From Lachnospiraceae bacterium (GTDB lineage: Bacteria > Bacillota > Clostridia > Lachnospirales > Lachnospiraceae), in NCBI GenBank assembly GCA_024695575.1, contig JAILHY010000056.1:1-42400 (forward strand): DNA of 42,400 nt, written 5' to 3'. Below are positions 1 to 9,168 of the stretch, piece after piece; position 1 is the first letter of the stretch, and every line of letters begins with the position of its first letter. The notes beneath the pieces were generated by a model that was not told where the DNA came from, searched no databases, and was given only the letters and a program-made list of their open reading frames with translations. The position numbers and the translations under genes were made by a program.

Positions 1-626
1 ACTTCCTTTAAGCGATCCTCTTCAAAAGAAGTAACCTGTTCAAAAGTATCAAGAATATACTGACCAGTAAGCTCATCCCAGGGAGTTGTAACGATCTTTG
101 CCTTGGGATTATGCTCCCTGATCATTTCAACAACCTTCTGAAGCTTTTCTTCATCCATCTGCTGGGTACGGCTTAAAACAATGGTTCCCGCATATTCGAT
201 CTGATTGATAAAGAACTCTCCGAAGTTCTTCATGTAGATCTTGCACTTGGTTGCATCAACAACAGCAACTGATGAACCGGGCTCAACACCGGCCTGTTCG
301 CTTGCGTTGATAACTGCCTTCTGTACGTCGGAAAGCTTACCTACGCCGGAGGGCTCGATAAGGATCCTTTCGGGAGAATATTTCTCGATAACTTCGATGA
401 GACTTGTCTTGAAATCTCCCACAAGGGAGCAGCAGATGCATCCGCTGTTCATTTCCTTGATCTCGATACCGGCTTCCTTAAGGAAACCGCCGTCTACACC
501 GATCTCTCCGAATTCGTTCTCGATAAGGACTACCTTGGTACCCTTTAGAGCTTCGGAAAGAAGCTTTTTGATGAGCGTCGTTTTACCGGCGCCCAGAAAT
601 CCTGAAACAATGTCGATTTTGGTCAT
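1..626 (-). CDS. CobW/COG0523-family GTPase (partial, C-terminus off window)
   Basis: This is a P-loop GTPase of the CobW/COG0523 family, whose members insert or traffic metal ions such as zinc or cobalt. The ATG at 626-624 is preceded by GGAGG with a 9-base spacer. Visible motifs are Walker A GFLGAGKTT (residues 9-17), ENEFGE (36-41), the family metal-binding CxCC (63-66, GCICCS) and EPSG (91-94). 208 codons are present; the gene continues beyond base 1, so the C-terminal CobW_C domain cannot be judged. It is the last gene seen in the long minus-strand block and lies just downstream of rnpB. The metal and client protein cannot be told from sequence; no zur-type operator or cobalamin genes are visible next to it. 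Confidence 0.9.
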   Translation of the reverse strand, partial: MTKIDIVSGFLGAGKTTLIKKLLSEALKGTKVVLIENEFGEIGVDGGFLKEAGIEIKEMNSGCICCSLVGDFKTSLIEVIEKYSPERILIEPSGVGKLSDVQKAVINASEQAGVEPGSSVAVVDATKCKIYMKNFGEFFINQIEYAGTIVLSRTQQMDEEKLQKVVEMIREHNPKAKIVTTPWDELTGQYILDTFEQVTSFEEDRLKE

Positions 627-653
627 GAAATTATACCTCCATATTACAATGAA

Positions 654-671
654 GAAACTCTGACGAGTTTC
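654..671 (-). other. Small inverted repeat between rnpB and cobW gene
   Basis: A 7-bp perfect stem (GAAACTC/GAGTTTC) with a 4-base loop lies about 60 bases after the rnpB 3' end and 28 bases before the cobW-family start codon. On the minus strand the stem is followed by TTCATTG, a poor U-tract, so it is at best a weak terminator; it could equally be a processing hairpin in the cobW leader. Confidence 0.35.
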
Positions 672-698
672 CTGATGTCCTCAAACGCCGGACGGGCT

Positions 699-721
699 GT
701 CATTCTGCTTCGCAGAACGAC
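699..721 (-). repeat. Palindrome, 10-bp stem with 3-nt loop, downstream of rnpB
   Basis: The arms are 699-708 and 712-721 with a GAA loop on the transcribed strand; the single imperfect pair is G.U on the minus-strand RNA. It starts about 7 bases past the rnpB 3' end. No U-tract follows, so it is not a classical terminator. It shares arm sequence and 10-3-10 geometry with the hairpin at 872-894 inside rnpB. Confidence 0.55.
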
Positions 722-728
722 AAAATTA

Positions 729-1127
729 GAGTCAGACGATAAGCCGGGTTCTGTCGTTGGACGATCATTTATCTAGGGCTGCCGTTGCCGACAGTCTCAA
801 GCGACCTACCGGAAAACAGATCGGGCCAATCTATGGTTTTCCAACTTATACCCTTAAGCGCCGGGCCGGCTGTCATACCGCAAAGCAGTATGACATAAGT
901 CATCTTGGTCTTGCTTCGGATGGGGCTTGCATGGCTACGACCGTTACCGGCCGCACGGTAGTCTCTTACACTGCCTTTGCACCCTTACCCGCTTGCGCGG
1001 GCGGTATATCTCTGTTGCGCTATCCCGGGAGTTACCTCCGCCGGCCGTTAGCCGGCATCCTGCCCTATGAAGCCCGGACTTTCCTCACCTGTACCCCGTA
1101 AGATACAGCCGCGATCGTCTGTCCAAC
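729..1127 (-). ncRNA. rnpB: RNase P RNA, bacterial type A-like
   Basis: This is the catalytic RNA of ribonuclease P, which trims 5' leaders from pre-tRNAs. On the minus strand the conserved GAGGAAAGTCCGGGCTTC core lies at 1088-1071, the GGGTAAGGGTGCAAAGG segment follows, and the 3' portion carries GACAGAACCCGGCTTATCG. P1 is formed by CAGACGAT (1121-1114) pairing perfectly with ATCGTCTG (740-733), which sets the ends to within a few bases at about 400 nt. The peripheral layout resembles E. coli-like type A RNA rather than Bacillus type B. The P12-like arm contains a palindrome (872-894) that resembles another just outside the gene. No clear sigma-A promoter was found directly upstream, so it may be processed from a transcript starting further up. 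Confidence 0.95.
872..894 (-). repeat. Palindromic arm inside rnpB (P12 region)
   Basis: The arms 872-881 and 885-894 form a 10-bp stem with a 3-nt loop, and the one non-Watson-Crick pair is U.G on the RNA strand. On the transcribed strand it begins GUCAU.CUGC, like the palindrome at 699-721. The P12 arm of RNase P RNA varies in length and sequence between species and tolerates changes, so a small mobile palindrome could settle here. Confidence 0.5.
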
Positions 1128-1181
1128 TCATAAATAATCCACTACACAATGATAAGAGTTTATGTCCGCTAGCGCCGGACT

Positions 1182-1212
1182 GTTTGACGCATCACTTCGT
1201 GATGTGTCAAAC
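1182..1212. repeat. Palindrome, 14-bp stem with 3-nt loop, overlapping a stop codon
   Basis: The arms 1182-1195 and 1199-1212 are complementary apart from one position that is G.U on the plus strand. It spans the stop codon of the upstream kinase-like gene (1207-1209). There is no U-tract on the minus strand, so it is not a good intrinsic terminator; it may protect the 3' end of the mRNA or belong to the same palindrome family as those at 699-721 and 872-894. Confidence 0.5.
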
Positions 1213-2862
1213 ATTAAAATAGCTTCCGCCGATAAACTCGCGGCAGATGCTGTTGGCGGGTACGACCTTGGGATCGATACCCACGAAATACTCAAGGAAT
1301 TTGAGGAGTCTCTTAGCCTCATAATACTCAGGCTCATCCTTGCCTATCTCAAAAAGAAGAGGCTCTGCATAAGTCTTAAATGCAGCCAGCTCATAAATCA
1401 AGATCGAATTGAACATCGCATCCGCATTCTCCTGGAAGGGGAAGATGTTTTCTTCTTCACCTTTGCGGACACTGGGCCACATCTTGATGGTGTTCTTGGC
1501 GCTGGTTCCGCGGGTACGTGCATCTCTTACCATACGGCGAAGGAGTCTGCCGTCAGTGGTGGGAATGCGGTTGTGCTCATCGATATTGATGGAAGTGAGC
1601 GCGCTTATGTAGATCTTATACTTGCTTTCTGAAGGAAGAGAATATGACATCTTGTCGTTAAGTCCGTGAATACCCTCGATTACAAGAATATCATCGGGAC
1701 CAAGCTGCTTAAAATTACCCTTATACTCTCTCTTACCAGTCTTAAAGTTGAAGGTAGGAAGCTCTACTCTCTCTCCTCGAAGCAACGCACTCATATCCTT
1801 GTTAAACTGCTCCACATCGATGGCTTCGAGACACTCGAAATTGTAATCACCGTTCTCATCCCTGGGGGTCTTCTCCCTGTCTACGAAATAGTCGTCAACC
1901 GGGATGGGATGCGGCTTTAAGCCGTAGGTCTTAAGTTCAACCGAAAGTCTGTGAGAAAATGTAGTCTTACCGGAAGAAGAAGGACCTGCGATCATAACAA
2001 ACTTAACTCCGCCGCGACGTACAATGTCTTCAGCGATGGCGCCGATGCGGCGTTCCTGAAGTGCTTCCTGAACAAGGATCATATCATTGATCCCGCCGCT
2101 GCATACAAGGTCGTTTAACTCACCGACAGTGCTTACTTCTATCTTTTCATTCCAGTCGGTGGTAGCCTTAAGGGTTTCAAAGAGGTTCTTTCTCTCATCA
2201 AAAGGCTTGATGGCCTCGGGCTCGGATGATCCCGGCATAACAAGCATCATACCTTCGTCGTAAGGGATCACGTCAAACCACTTAATATAACCGGTGGAAG
2301 GAAGCATAAATCCGTAATAATAATCCTTGTAATCCTCAAGAGAATAGATATTTACCGATGAAGAACGTCTGTATTTGAACAGGGATTCTTTGTCCTTCAT
2401 CTTGCGTTCCTTAAAGATATCGATAGCATCCTCAATGGGCACGCTTTCCTTAACAAAAGGAATATTCTTATCAACAAGCTCTTTCATACGAGCCTTGGCC
2501 TTGTCTATCACCTGAGGAGTAACCTTTGAAGGCCCCTTGCATGTGATGTAATAGCCGTTTCCGATAACGAATTCGACCTTCATGTACTCGATCTGATCAC
2601 GTCCCATCACATCCTCGAAGGATTTAAGCATAAGCATGATGGCGCTTCGAACGTAGGCCTTATGTCCCACGGAATCTTTGAGTGTCAGGAATTCCACTGT
2701 GGCATCCCCGGAAACCTTCTTAAAAAGTTCTCTGATCTTGCCGTTTTCGATGGCTACGGCAATGCGATGCGCGTATTTGTCCTGAAAATCCTCTGCGACC
2801 TTCTCAAGTGTCGTACCCTTGTCATACTCTTTAGTTGTTCCCAATACAGTTATTTTTGCCAT
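1207..2862 (-). CDS. TGS domain / uridine kinase-like fusion (nucleoside kinase)
   Basis: The 551-residue protein joins a threonyl-tRNA synthetase-like N-terminus (TGS domain at about 1-60, editing-like domain at about 60-200) to a C-terminal P-loop kinase of the uridine kinase/phosphoribulokinase class. Walker A is GPSSSGKTT at residues 293-301, followed by a PVDDYF nucleoside-binding segment near 321. The fusion is common in Clostridia and usually annotated nucleoside kinase; its substrate is not established, although uridine or cytidine phosphorylation is the family activity. The HxxxH metal site of true ThrRS editing domains looks degenerate (DSVGH at 63-67), suggesting loss of editing. 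The ATG at 2862 has GAGGAG 8 bases upstream and lies 32 bases inside the end of trmK, implying translational coupling. Confidence 0.88.
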   Translation of the reverse strand: MAKITVLGTTKEYDKGTTLEKVAEDFQDKYAHRIAVAIENGKIRELFKKVSGDATVEFLTLKDSVGHKAYVRSAIMLMLKSFEDVMGRDQIEYMKVEFVIGNGYYITCKGPSKVTPQVIDKAKARMKELVDKNIPFVKESVPIEDAIDIFKERKMKDKESLFKYRRSSSVNIYSLEDYKDYYYGFMLPSTGYIKWFDVIPYDEGMMLVMPGSSEPEAIKPFDERKNLFETLKATTDWNEKIEVSTVGELNDLVCSGGINDMILVQEALQERRIGAIAEDIVRRGGVKFVMIAGPSSSGKTTFSHRLSVELKTYGLKPHPIPVDDYFVDREKTPRDENGDYNFECLEAIDVEQFNKDMSALLRGERVELPTFNFKTGKREYKGNFKQLGPDDILVIEGIHGLNDKMSYSLPSESKYKIYISALTSINIDEHNRIPTTDGRLLRRMVRDARTRGTSAKNTIKMWPSVRKGEEENIFPFQENADAMFNSILIYELAAFKTYAEPLLFEIGKDEPEYYEAKRLLKFLEYFVGIDPKVVPANSICREFIGGSYFNV

Positions 2863-3556
2863 AATCAGTCTCCTCGTAAAAAGAAAGCGCTCTAATTATA
2901 TTTTCTTTATCTGCCTTGAGCTTATCGCTCCGATCGCCGGCCTGCTCAAGGTATTTTGCTACCGCTTCAAGGCTCTTTGACAGGTACTGCCTGTAAACCT
3001 CATCTCTTTCTTCCAGTAATTTCCGCGAATACTCGAAAAAGAAAGGATCCGCCTCGCAAACCTTGCTTTTGCTTCGCCTGCAGATAAGTATAAAGTAAAA
3101 CTTTCCCCGATCCTTAACGCAATACTCCGATTCGATCACGAACCCTGCGTCAAGTACATATTCTCTAACCAGAAATATCTCAGACTGGGGCTGTAATACA
3201 AGGCATGTAGCCTTACTTACCTTCGCTGATCCTTCGGAAAGAATATCTCTAATAAGCCTTCCGCCCATTCCTGCTATCAGGATCGTATCAAACAAGCGGT
3301 CGTTCTCTACATTATGTAAACCATCGGACAATCTTGTTTCGATCACATCCGACAATCCTGCGGAGGCGATGTTTTCTTTGGCCCTTTCAAGGGGGCCTTC
3401 GTTAACATCCATGGCAAGTACGCGCTTTGCCTTACCTGTTTTGACAAGTTCTATCGAAACATAGCCGTGATCGCATCCGATATCAGCAAGACTGTCACAG
3501 GTTGGAGTCACTTCGCATAGTTTACATAACCTGTCTGATAAATCTCTGTTCATCAC
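2831..3556 (-). CDS. trmK: tRNA (adenine(22)-N1)-methyltransferase
   Basis: This is a class I SAM-dependent methyltransferase of the TrmK family (241 residues, normal length), which methylates N1 of adenine 22 in the D-arm of tRNA in Firmicutes. The SAM-binding motif [12 protein letters not shown] lies at about residues 23-34, the acidic residue ending strand 2 is in LAMDVNEGP (47-55), and the conserved IAGMGG is at 94-99. The start overlaps the rpoD stop by 4 bases (ATGA type). rpoD followed by trmK is a conserved order in Firmicutes. The 3' end overlaps the next gene by 32 bases. Confidence 0.93.
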   Translation of the reverse strand: MMNRDLSDRLCKLCEVTPTCDSLADIGCDHGYVSIELVKTGKAKRVLAMDVNEGPLERAKENIASAGLSDVIETRLSDGLHNVENDRLFDTILIAGMGGRLIRDILSEGSAKVSKATCLVLQPQSEIFLVREYVLDAGFVIESEYCVKDRGKFYFILICRRSKSKVCEADPFFFEYSRKLLEERDEVYRQYLSKSLEAVAKYLEQAGDRSDKLKADKENIIRALSFYEETDYGKNNCIGNN

Positions 3557-4686
3557 TCAAGATAATCCTTAAGTTTGCGTGAACGTGAAGGATGACGAAG
3601 CTTTCTTAACGCCTTGGCCTCGATCTGTCTGATACGCTCACGGGTAACGTTGAATTCCTTACCAACTTCCTCAAGTGTGCGGGCTCTTCCGTCATCAAGT
3701 CCGAAACGAAGACGAAGTACCTTCTGCTCTCTTTCTGTAAGGGTCTCAAGAACGTCAACCAGCTGTTCCTTAAGCAATGTAAATGCTGCAGCCTCTGCGG
3801 GAACAGGTACATTCTCGTCCTGAATGAAATCGCCGAGATGTGAATCTTCTTCTTCACCGATGGGAGTTTCAAGAGAAACGGGCTCCTGGGAGATCTTAAG
3901 GATCTCTCTAACTCTCTCAACGGGCATGTTCATCTCAACAGCGATCTCTTCGGGGGTAGGTTCACGACCGAGTTCCTGAAGTAATTGTCTCGAAACTCTG
4001 ATGAGTTTGTTGATGGTTTCAACCATATGCACGGGAATTCTGATGGTACGCGCCTGGTCAGCAATGGCTCTTGTGATAGCCTGTCGTATCCACCATGTAG
4101 CATAGGTTGAAAACTTGTATCCCTTTCGGTAATCAAACTTCTCTACCGCCTTGATAAGACCAAGGTTACCTTCCTGGATAAGATCAAGGAAAAGCATACC
4201 GCGGCCCACATATCTCTTTGCAATGGAAACCACGAGACGAAGGTTTGCTTCAGCAAGTTTCTTCTTCGCTTCCTCGTCGCCCTTTTCCATCTTCTTGGCA
4301 AGCTCGATCTCTTCCTCTGCAGAAAGAAGAGGCACCTTACCGATCTCCTTTAAGTACATACGAACGGGATCTTCGATGGAAACGCCTTCGGGAACGGAAA
4401 GGTCGATGTTCTCTACGTCAACGTCGCTCTCATCGTCATCAAAAATGATATCATCGTCCGATTCTTCTTCCTCGGGAATCTGCATGATATCAACGTTGTT
4501 GGCATCCAGTACCTCCATAATCTTATCATACTGATCCTCGTCCAATTGCATATCGGCAAAGAAGTCGGTGCTCTCATGATATTCGATCATGTTCTTGTGT
4601 TTTTTGCAGTAGGAAAGAAATTCTTTTAATTTCTCTTCGTATTTGGCCTGCATGTTCTCATCCATATTGGGTACCATCTCTTTCAT
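3553..4686 (-). CDS. rpoD: RNA polymerase primary sigma factor (sigma-70/sigma-A)
   Basis: This is the housekeeping sigma factor, which binds core RNA polymerase and recognises -35 TTGACA and -10 TATAAT. The 377-residue length is typical of Gram-positive SigA. Region 1.2 begins at [11 protein letters not shown], regions 2.1-2.4 contain [20 protein letters not shown], and region 4.2 contains [18 protein letters not shown] near the C-terminus. The N-terminus is short, with an acidic stretch ([17 protein letters not shown]) instead of the long region 1.1 of proteobacteria. A start at a nearby internal Met (MVPNM or MDENMQ) is possible. It overlaps the dnaG stop by 4 bases and the trmK start by 4 bases, forming the macromolecular synthesis operon dnaG-rpoD. 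Confidence 0.97.
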   Translation of the reverse strand: MKEMVPNMDENMQAKYEEKLKEFLSYCKKHKNMIEYHESTDFFADMQLDEDQYDKIMEVLDANNVDIMQIPEEEESDDDIIFDDDESDVDVENIDLSVPEGVSIEDPVRMYLKEIGKVPLLSAEEEIELAKKMEKGDEEAKKKLAEANLRLVVSIAKRYVGRGMLFLDLIQEGNLGLIKAVEKFDYRKGYKFSTYATWWIRQAITRAIADQARTIRIPVHMVETINKLIRVSRQLLQELGREPTPEEIAVEMNMPVERVREILKISQEPVSLETPIGEEEDSHLGDFIQDENVPVPAEAAAFTLLKEQLVDVLETLTEREQKVLRLRFGLDDGRARTLEEVGKEFNVTRERIRQIEAKALRKLRHPSRSRKLKDYLE

Positions 4687-6455
4687 ATAGTAAATTTGAT
4701 ATTTTTCAGTTTTTCAAGTTTCTTGCGCTCTTCCAGGATGCGCATCATTTCATCCATGCTCTGGTTTTCCTTGGCATCCATGGTCTCAAGGGAATTTCGC
4801 TTAATGGCGGTTATCATGTCGGAGAGGGCTTTCCGCCTCTCATCCTGACTCTCGATCCGCTCAAGCTCCGTGTTGAAGATCTCCGCAACCATGGCCTGGT
4901 CTGCTTCTTCTTCAAACATACTGACTATGGCCGCCGGATTCATGACCCCTGCTTCCACATCCGCGAATAGCCTCGTCGCCACCGCAAAATAAACCCTGTC
5001 CGTAAAGTCCGCGGGACTTATGATGTCCTTAACTGCGGTGTAGATCTTGGGTTCCTCGCTAATCCATGTAAGCAGGGTACGTTGGATCTTTTTGATGCCC
5101 GCATCCGGATCCTTGGCCCTTGCAAGGCTTGATTTGGGTCGTTCCGCGATCCCGTACTCTCCGCCGTTCCTGGCTGCAATGGCGCTGACTTCACGCTTGA
5201 CGGTCTCCACCGGTATCATGTATCTGTCCGCAAAAGAAGCCATATAGTTCTCCCGCTCCACTTCGTCGGACATGGACGCAAGCTTGGCACAGACTTCCTT
5301 AACGAAGGCGGTCTTCTCGTCCGGGTCGTTTATATTCTTGCTTTCGTACAATATCCTTACTTCGAAAAAGAAACCGTTCTCCGCCTCTTTGATACGTTTC
5401 TCATAAGCTTCGGCGCCTTCGGCCTTGATGAATTCGTCGGGATCCTTGTAAGGCTTTAAGCTTATGACCCTGCAAACCATATCCGTTTCCCTAAGGATCT
5501 TAATTGCCCTTAAGGCTGCCGTTACGCCCGCTCCGTCGGAGTCATAGGCAAGATAGATTGGTTTCTTAAGCCTTTTAAGTATACTGGCATGACCGCTCGT
5601 AAATGCTGTTCCAAGAGATGCCACCGCGTTGTCAAAACCCGCCTGGTGCTGGCTTATGACATCCATATATCCCTCACACAGGATAAAGAAATCGCGCCGC
5701 GAACTCCTGGCTATATTAAGACCGTAGATCGTACGGCTCTTATCGAAGATCTCTGTCTCCGGTGAGTTTAAATACTTGGGCTTGGCATCCGACATGACTC
5801 GCCCGCCGAAAGCAATGACCTTGTTGTGCTCATCGGCTATGGGGAACATGACTCTGTTCCAGAATTTGTCGTTAAAGCCCTTGGTTTCCTCATATGTTAC
5901 AAGGCCCGACTCCCGGATCAGTTCCGTGGAAAAGCCCTGCTTTTTCAGATAATCGAAAAGATTGCTCCTGCTGATCGGTGAGAAACCCAGGCCAAAACGC
6001 TTGATAGTCTCATCGGAAAGCCCTCTGCCCTTAAGGTACTTAAGGCCCTCCTCGCCCTCTCTGTTCTGAAGGCACCAGCAAAAATAAGCCGCAGCCTTAA
6101 GATTAATGTTGTAAAGCGTTTCTTTACGGCTGCGTCGCTTCTTTTCCTCCTCGGTGAACTCTGCTTCGGGAAGATTGATGCCCGCTCTGTCCGCAAGGTA
6201 CTTCAAAGCCTCCGGAAACGTGTAGTTCTGATACTTCATGATGAACGTGATAACATTTCCGCCGGCTCCACACCCGAAACAATGGCACATCTGCTTGGAA
6301 GGCGACACCGAAAAAGAAGGTGTTTTCTCATTATGAAAAGGGCAAAGTCCGGTATAGTTGCTCCCGGACCGTTTCAAAGATACAAACTGCCCCACAATAT
6401 CCACTATATCGTTACGCGATCTGATCTCATCGATCAGTTCATCCGGATATTTCAC
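4683..6455 (-). CDS. dnaG: DNA primase
   Basis: The primase synthesises RNA primers at the replication fork. I chose the GTG at 6455-6453: AAGGGG lies 6 bases upstream and the product then begins [21 protein letters not shown], like other DnaG proteins. A longer frame back to 6512 would overlap dgt and lacks a ribosome binding site. The 590-residue product has the CHC2 zinc ribbon (C38, H41, C59, C62), a TOPRIM domain with CEGYMD and AYDSDGAG, and a C-terminal helicase-interacting region. It sits 10 bases after the dgt-like gene and overlaps rpoD by 4 bases. Confidence 0.96.
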   Translation of the reverse strand: MKYPDELIDEIRSRNDIVDIVGQFVSLKRSGSNYTGLCPFHNEKTPSFSVSPSKQMCHCFGCGAGGNVITFIMKYQNYTFPEALKYLADRAGINLPEAEFTEEEKKRRSRKETLYNINLKAAAYFCWCLQNREGEEGLKYLKGRGLSDETIKRFGLGFSPISRSNLFDYLKKQGFSTELIRESGLVTYEETKGFNDKFWNRVMFPIADEHNKVIAFGGRVMSDAKPKYLNSPETEIFDKSRTIYGLNIARSSRRDFFILCEGYMDVISQHQAGFDNAVASLGTAFTSGHASILKRLKKPIYLAYDSDGAGVTAALRAIKILRETDMVCRVISLKPYKDPDEFIKAEGAEAYEKRIKEAENGFFFEVRILYESKNINDPDEKTAFVKEVCAKLASMSDEVERENYMASFADRYMIPVETVKREVSAIAARNGGEYGIAERPKSSLARAKDPDAGIKKIQRTLLTWISEEPKIYTAVKDIISPADFTDRVYFAVATRLFADVEAGVMNPAAIVSMFEEEADQAMVAEIFNTELERIESQDERRKALSDMITAIKRNSLETMDAKENQSMDEMMRILEERKKLEKLKNIKFTI

Positions 6456-6465
6456 TCTTAACCCC

Positions 6466-7470
6466 TTAATAATGCCAAGATTTAGGAATAAACAACTCCT
6501 CGTACTGGGCAACGGCGTACCGGTCCGTCATGGCGCCCACATAATCACATACCACCCGCTCCCTTGAATCTCCCTTGCTCACAAGGAGCTTGAGGAATGT
6601 GGGAAGCTTGTCAAAATGCTTAAGATAATAATCGTAAAGAGTCTTCATGAGGGATTCCGCTTTGGATTCCTCACTTTTGGCCTTCGGATTCTGATAGACA
6701 TTCTCAAACATGAACTGTCTTAATGCCTTCATGGCCGCCGCCGTCTCATCGCTCATTAATATATCGTTCTTACCCACGCTGTTAAGCACCAGATCATGGA
6801 TAAAGAAATCGAGTCTCTTACCCGTTGTATCGCCAATAACATCTGTTATCTCACGCGGGACGTCGGATTCTTTCAGGATTCCTGCCCGAATGGCATCATC
6901 CATGTCGTGATGAATGTAGGCGATCTTATCTGAAAATCTTACGATCTTTCCTTCAAGGGTACAGGGCATGCCCTCTGTCTGGTGATTAAGCATTCCGTCC
7001 CTCACCTCAAAGGTAAGGTTAAGTCCCTGACCGTCCTTTTCAAGGATGTCCACGGTCCTGATACCCTGAACCGCATGATCGAAACCTTCGGGACAGACAT
7101 CGTTGAGGGCTCTCTCCCCCGCATGTCCGAAAGGCGTATGCCCAAGATCATGCCCGAGAGCGATTGCTTCCACCAGCTCCTCGTTTAATTTAAGGGCCTT
7201 GGCGATGGTGCGCGCATTCTGCGAAACTTCAAGCGTATGGGTGAGTCTGGTCCTGTAATGATCCCCGTCCGGAGAAAGAAAGACCTGGGTCTTGTCCTTA
7301 AGACGTCTAAATGACTTACAGTGAATGATCCTGTCCCTGTCACGCTGAAAAACAGGCCTGATGTCGCACTGTTCCTCAGGTTTCATGCGCCCTTTGGAAT
7401 CGGCGGAGTGCATGGCATAGGGACTTAAGTATTCACTTTCCATCTGCTCAAGCGTTTCACGTATATGCAT
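6466..7470 (-). CDS. dgt: Deoxyguanosinetriphosphate triphosphohydrolase-like HD protein
   Basis: This is an HD-domain dNTP triphosphohydrolase of the dGTPase family, which converts dNTP to deoxynucleoside and triphosphate and so helps balance nucleotide pools. The metal-binding pattern is visible: RLTHTLEVSQNARTIA (first His), ALGHDLGHTPFGHAGE (HD pair and helper His), and a later Asp in the KIVRFSDKIAYIHHD segment. I use the ATG at 7470, with AGAGGG a few bases upstream; the frame extends 10 codons further without a better site. The 334-residue length fits the short Gram-positive form. Location immediately upstream of dnaG is conserved in Clostridia and suggests co-expression with replication. 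Confidence 0.92.
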   Translation of the reverse strand: MHIRETLEQMESEYLSPYAMHSADSKGRMKPEEQCDIRPVFQRDRDRIIHCKSFRRLKDKTQVFLSPDGDHYRTRLTHTLEVSQNARTIAKALKLNEELVEAIALGHDLGHTPFGHAGERALNDVCPEGFDHAVQGIRTVDILEKDGQGLNLTFEVRDGMLNHQTEGMPCTLEGKIVRFSDKIAYIHHDMDDAIRAGILKESDVPREITDVIGDTTGKRLDFFIHDLVLNSVGKNDILMSDETAAAMKALRQFMFENVYQNPKAKSEESKAESLMKTLYDYYLKHFDKLPTFLKLLVSKGDSRERVVCDYVGAMTDRYAVAQYEELFIPKSWHY

Positions 7471-7518
7471 TATGTTCCCTCTGTATATAATATTCTGCAA
7501 AAAGAAACAATTTCCTTT

Positions 7519-9165
7519 TTAATTATATCCGATGGTACCTTTCTTTTCAGAACGTTTGTCGCGATAGATCATATAATTGGAATAGCCGTCCGTGATATTG
7601 GGAATAACGCCTATGAGGACGTAATCCTCGGGTATGGGATTAAGTATCTCGTAATCCTCGGTCTTGATAGGAACTTCAACGCCGTAGCCGTCCTTAACCT
7701 CATAAGTTCCTTCGTAGTAGGTCCCTGGCTGCTCGTTTGTGGAAATGCGTGCAAGCACCGTTCCGTCCTGATATCCGTTCACGTAGTTTCCAAAAAGAAT
7801 ATCCGTATATTCCGCAAGCTGTGTATGGGCGTAATTGTTCTTTCTGTAGAGTACACCGTAGCCGTTTGGAGCATCATCATGCCAGATTCCCTCAAAGCAG
7901 TAGAAACTGGTCTCTCCGGTCCGAACAAAGCTGATTCCGTAGCCTTCCCTCTTTCCGTCTACGTAATTACCGATAAAGAAATAGTAGCTGGTGTTAACAC
8001 TTCCGTCATCCTGAAGGATAAGATCACCGTAAGAATAAAGCCCGCAGGCAATCTCCTCACCCTTTGCAGTGAAGCCTTCCGGAGAGAAAATAACCGGACC
8101 GTCGTCCACAGCCTGATTCTTAAGTGCTGCAAGGGCCAGTTTATCCGCATCCTCGCTTCCATCAAGGTTCTGCATCTCAAACCAGTCGTAGGTAAGCATT
8201 CTAATGTCAAGACCTTGCGTAGATGACGCAACGCTCTCTGCAAAACTGTCCTTAAGACCGTTAAAGCAGGAATACATATTCTCGTAAACCCTTGTCATAA
8301 AAGAAAGCTTGGTCTCGTAAAGGTCTTCCTTAAGATTGATATCCTTTAAAATGGAATCCCTGTTGGAGATGCTGTACTTCTCGCCCCATGTAGATAAGAT
8401 ATTCCTTGCTTCATCAAAGTTATCCGTACGGATATTGCTTTCGATTATCTTAAGTATTGCGGTCTCTGCTTCCTCGGCAACAGGCTCTGATCCGTCCGAA
8501 AACTTCGTAGCAGAATCAAACATTGAAAGCGCAAGGAAAGGATCGCCGTCCGCTGCAATTATAGCCTTACCTCTGCCAAAGGCGTATCCTGCAAGCATGG
8601 GCCTTAATTCTCCGGGCTCTCCCAGCTTTTCGTATACGGTATTTAACCTGATCCACAGAAGATCCCCGTCTGCAAGATAGTTCGTAAGATATTCATAGGC
8701 AGTAAGGGCAAGTTCAATGGCATTTACTTTTTCTTTTTCGGTAATATACGTGCCCCTGTCGGCTATGGAATAAATGGCCTCGTGGGAAAGCTCGTCCCGT
8801 AATTCTGTATTACCCGATGCTGCCGCCGAAAGGATCGCACCCTTCAGTGCAATGTAGGCATTATCATCAAATCCAAGTGCCTTCTGATAGAAACTGATTG
8901 CCTTATCAAAATTCCCGGCTGCATAGGCCTTATTGGCTGTACCTGTGTAACGCTTAGCCCTGTTTCCCGGCAAAAGAAGAACAACCGCAATTACTGCGGC
9001 GATCACTAAAACTACCGCAGCAACAGGAATCACGATCTTCGTGAAATTCTTAACGACTACCGGTTCTGTCTCAGTCCCTGCATCAGCAGTTTCCGGCGCA
9101 GTTTCTTTCACCTCTTCAGTTACTGTATTTTCTGTTTCTTTTTCAAGTATCTCATTATCTGTCAT
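7519..9165 (-). CDS. Membrane-anchored protein with TPR-like and MORN repeats, function unknown
   Basis: I do not recognise a named family for this 548-residue protein. Residues 1-42 are acidic and Thr/Glu-rich (cytoplasmic), 44-65 form one clear transmembrane helix, and 72-110 look like a tetratricopeptide unit (AYAAGNFDKAISFYQKAL). A helical middle follows. The C-terminal third carries MORN-type units, including GNYVDGKREGYGISF, FEGIWHDDAPNGYGVLY, FGNYVNGYQDGT and YEGTYEVKDGYG. The topology places the TPR and MORN parts outside the cell, consistent with a scaffold at the wall or membrane. It starts 3 bases after lrgB, with GGAG 8 bases before the ATG, and is followed by a 48-base gap before dgt. 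No catalytic motif is visible. Confidence 0.7.
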   Translation of the reverse strand: MTDNEILEKETENTVTEEVKETAPETADAGTETEPVVVKNFTKIVIPVAAVVLVIAAVIAVVLLLPGNRAKRYTGTANKAYAAGNFDKAISFYQKALGFDDNAYIALKGAILSAAASGNTELRDELSHEAIYSIADRGTYITEKEKVNAIELALTAYEYLTNYLADGDLLWIRLNTVYEKLGEPGELRPMLAGYAFGRGKAIIAADGDPFLALSMFDSATKFSDGSEPVAEEAETAILKIIESNIRTDNFDEARNILSTWGEKYSISNRDSILKDINLKEDLYETKLSFMTRVYENMYSCFNGLKDSFAESVASSTQGLDIRMLTYDWFEMQNLDGSEDADKLALAALKNQAVDDGPVIFSPEGFTAKGEEIACGLYSYGDLILQDDGSVNTSYYFFIGNYVDGKREGYGISFVRTGETSFYCFEGIWHDDAPNGYGVLYRKNNYAHTQLAEYTDILFGNYVNGYQDGTVLARISTNEQPGTYYEGTYEVKDGYGVEVPIKTEDYEILNPIPEDYVLIGVIPNITDGYSNYMIYRDKRSEKKGTIGYN

Positions 9166-9168
9166 TTA

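Noticed and set aside
654-671. Hairpin as the rnpB terminator
   Set aside because: The following sequence TTCATTG is a poor U-tract, so I list it only as an inverted repeat.
757-1101. Plus-strand open frame of 114 codons
   Set aside because: It is the antisense of the RNase P RNA gene, whose conserved core and P1 pairing are clear on the minus strand.
6456-6512. Longer dnaG start at 6512
   Set aside because: It would overlap dgt by 47 bases and adds residues not found in primases; the GTG at 6455 has AAGGGG upstream and gives the usual N-terminus.
7465-8226. Plus-strand open frame of 253 codons
   Set aside because: It lies opposite the TPR/MORN gene, lacks a ribosome binding site and resembles no protein family, while the minus-strand frame has coherent domains.
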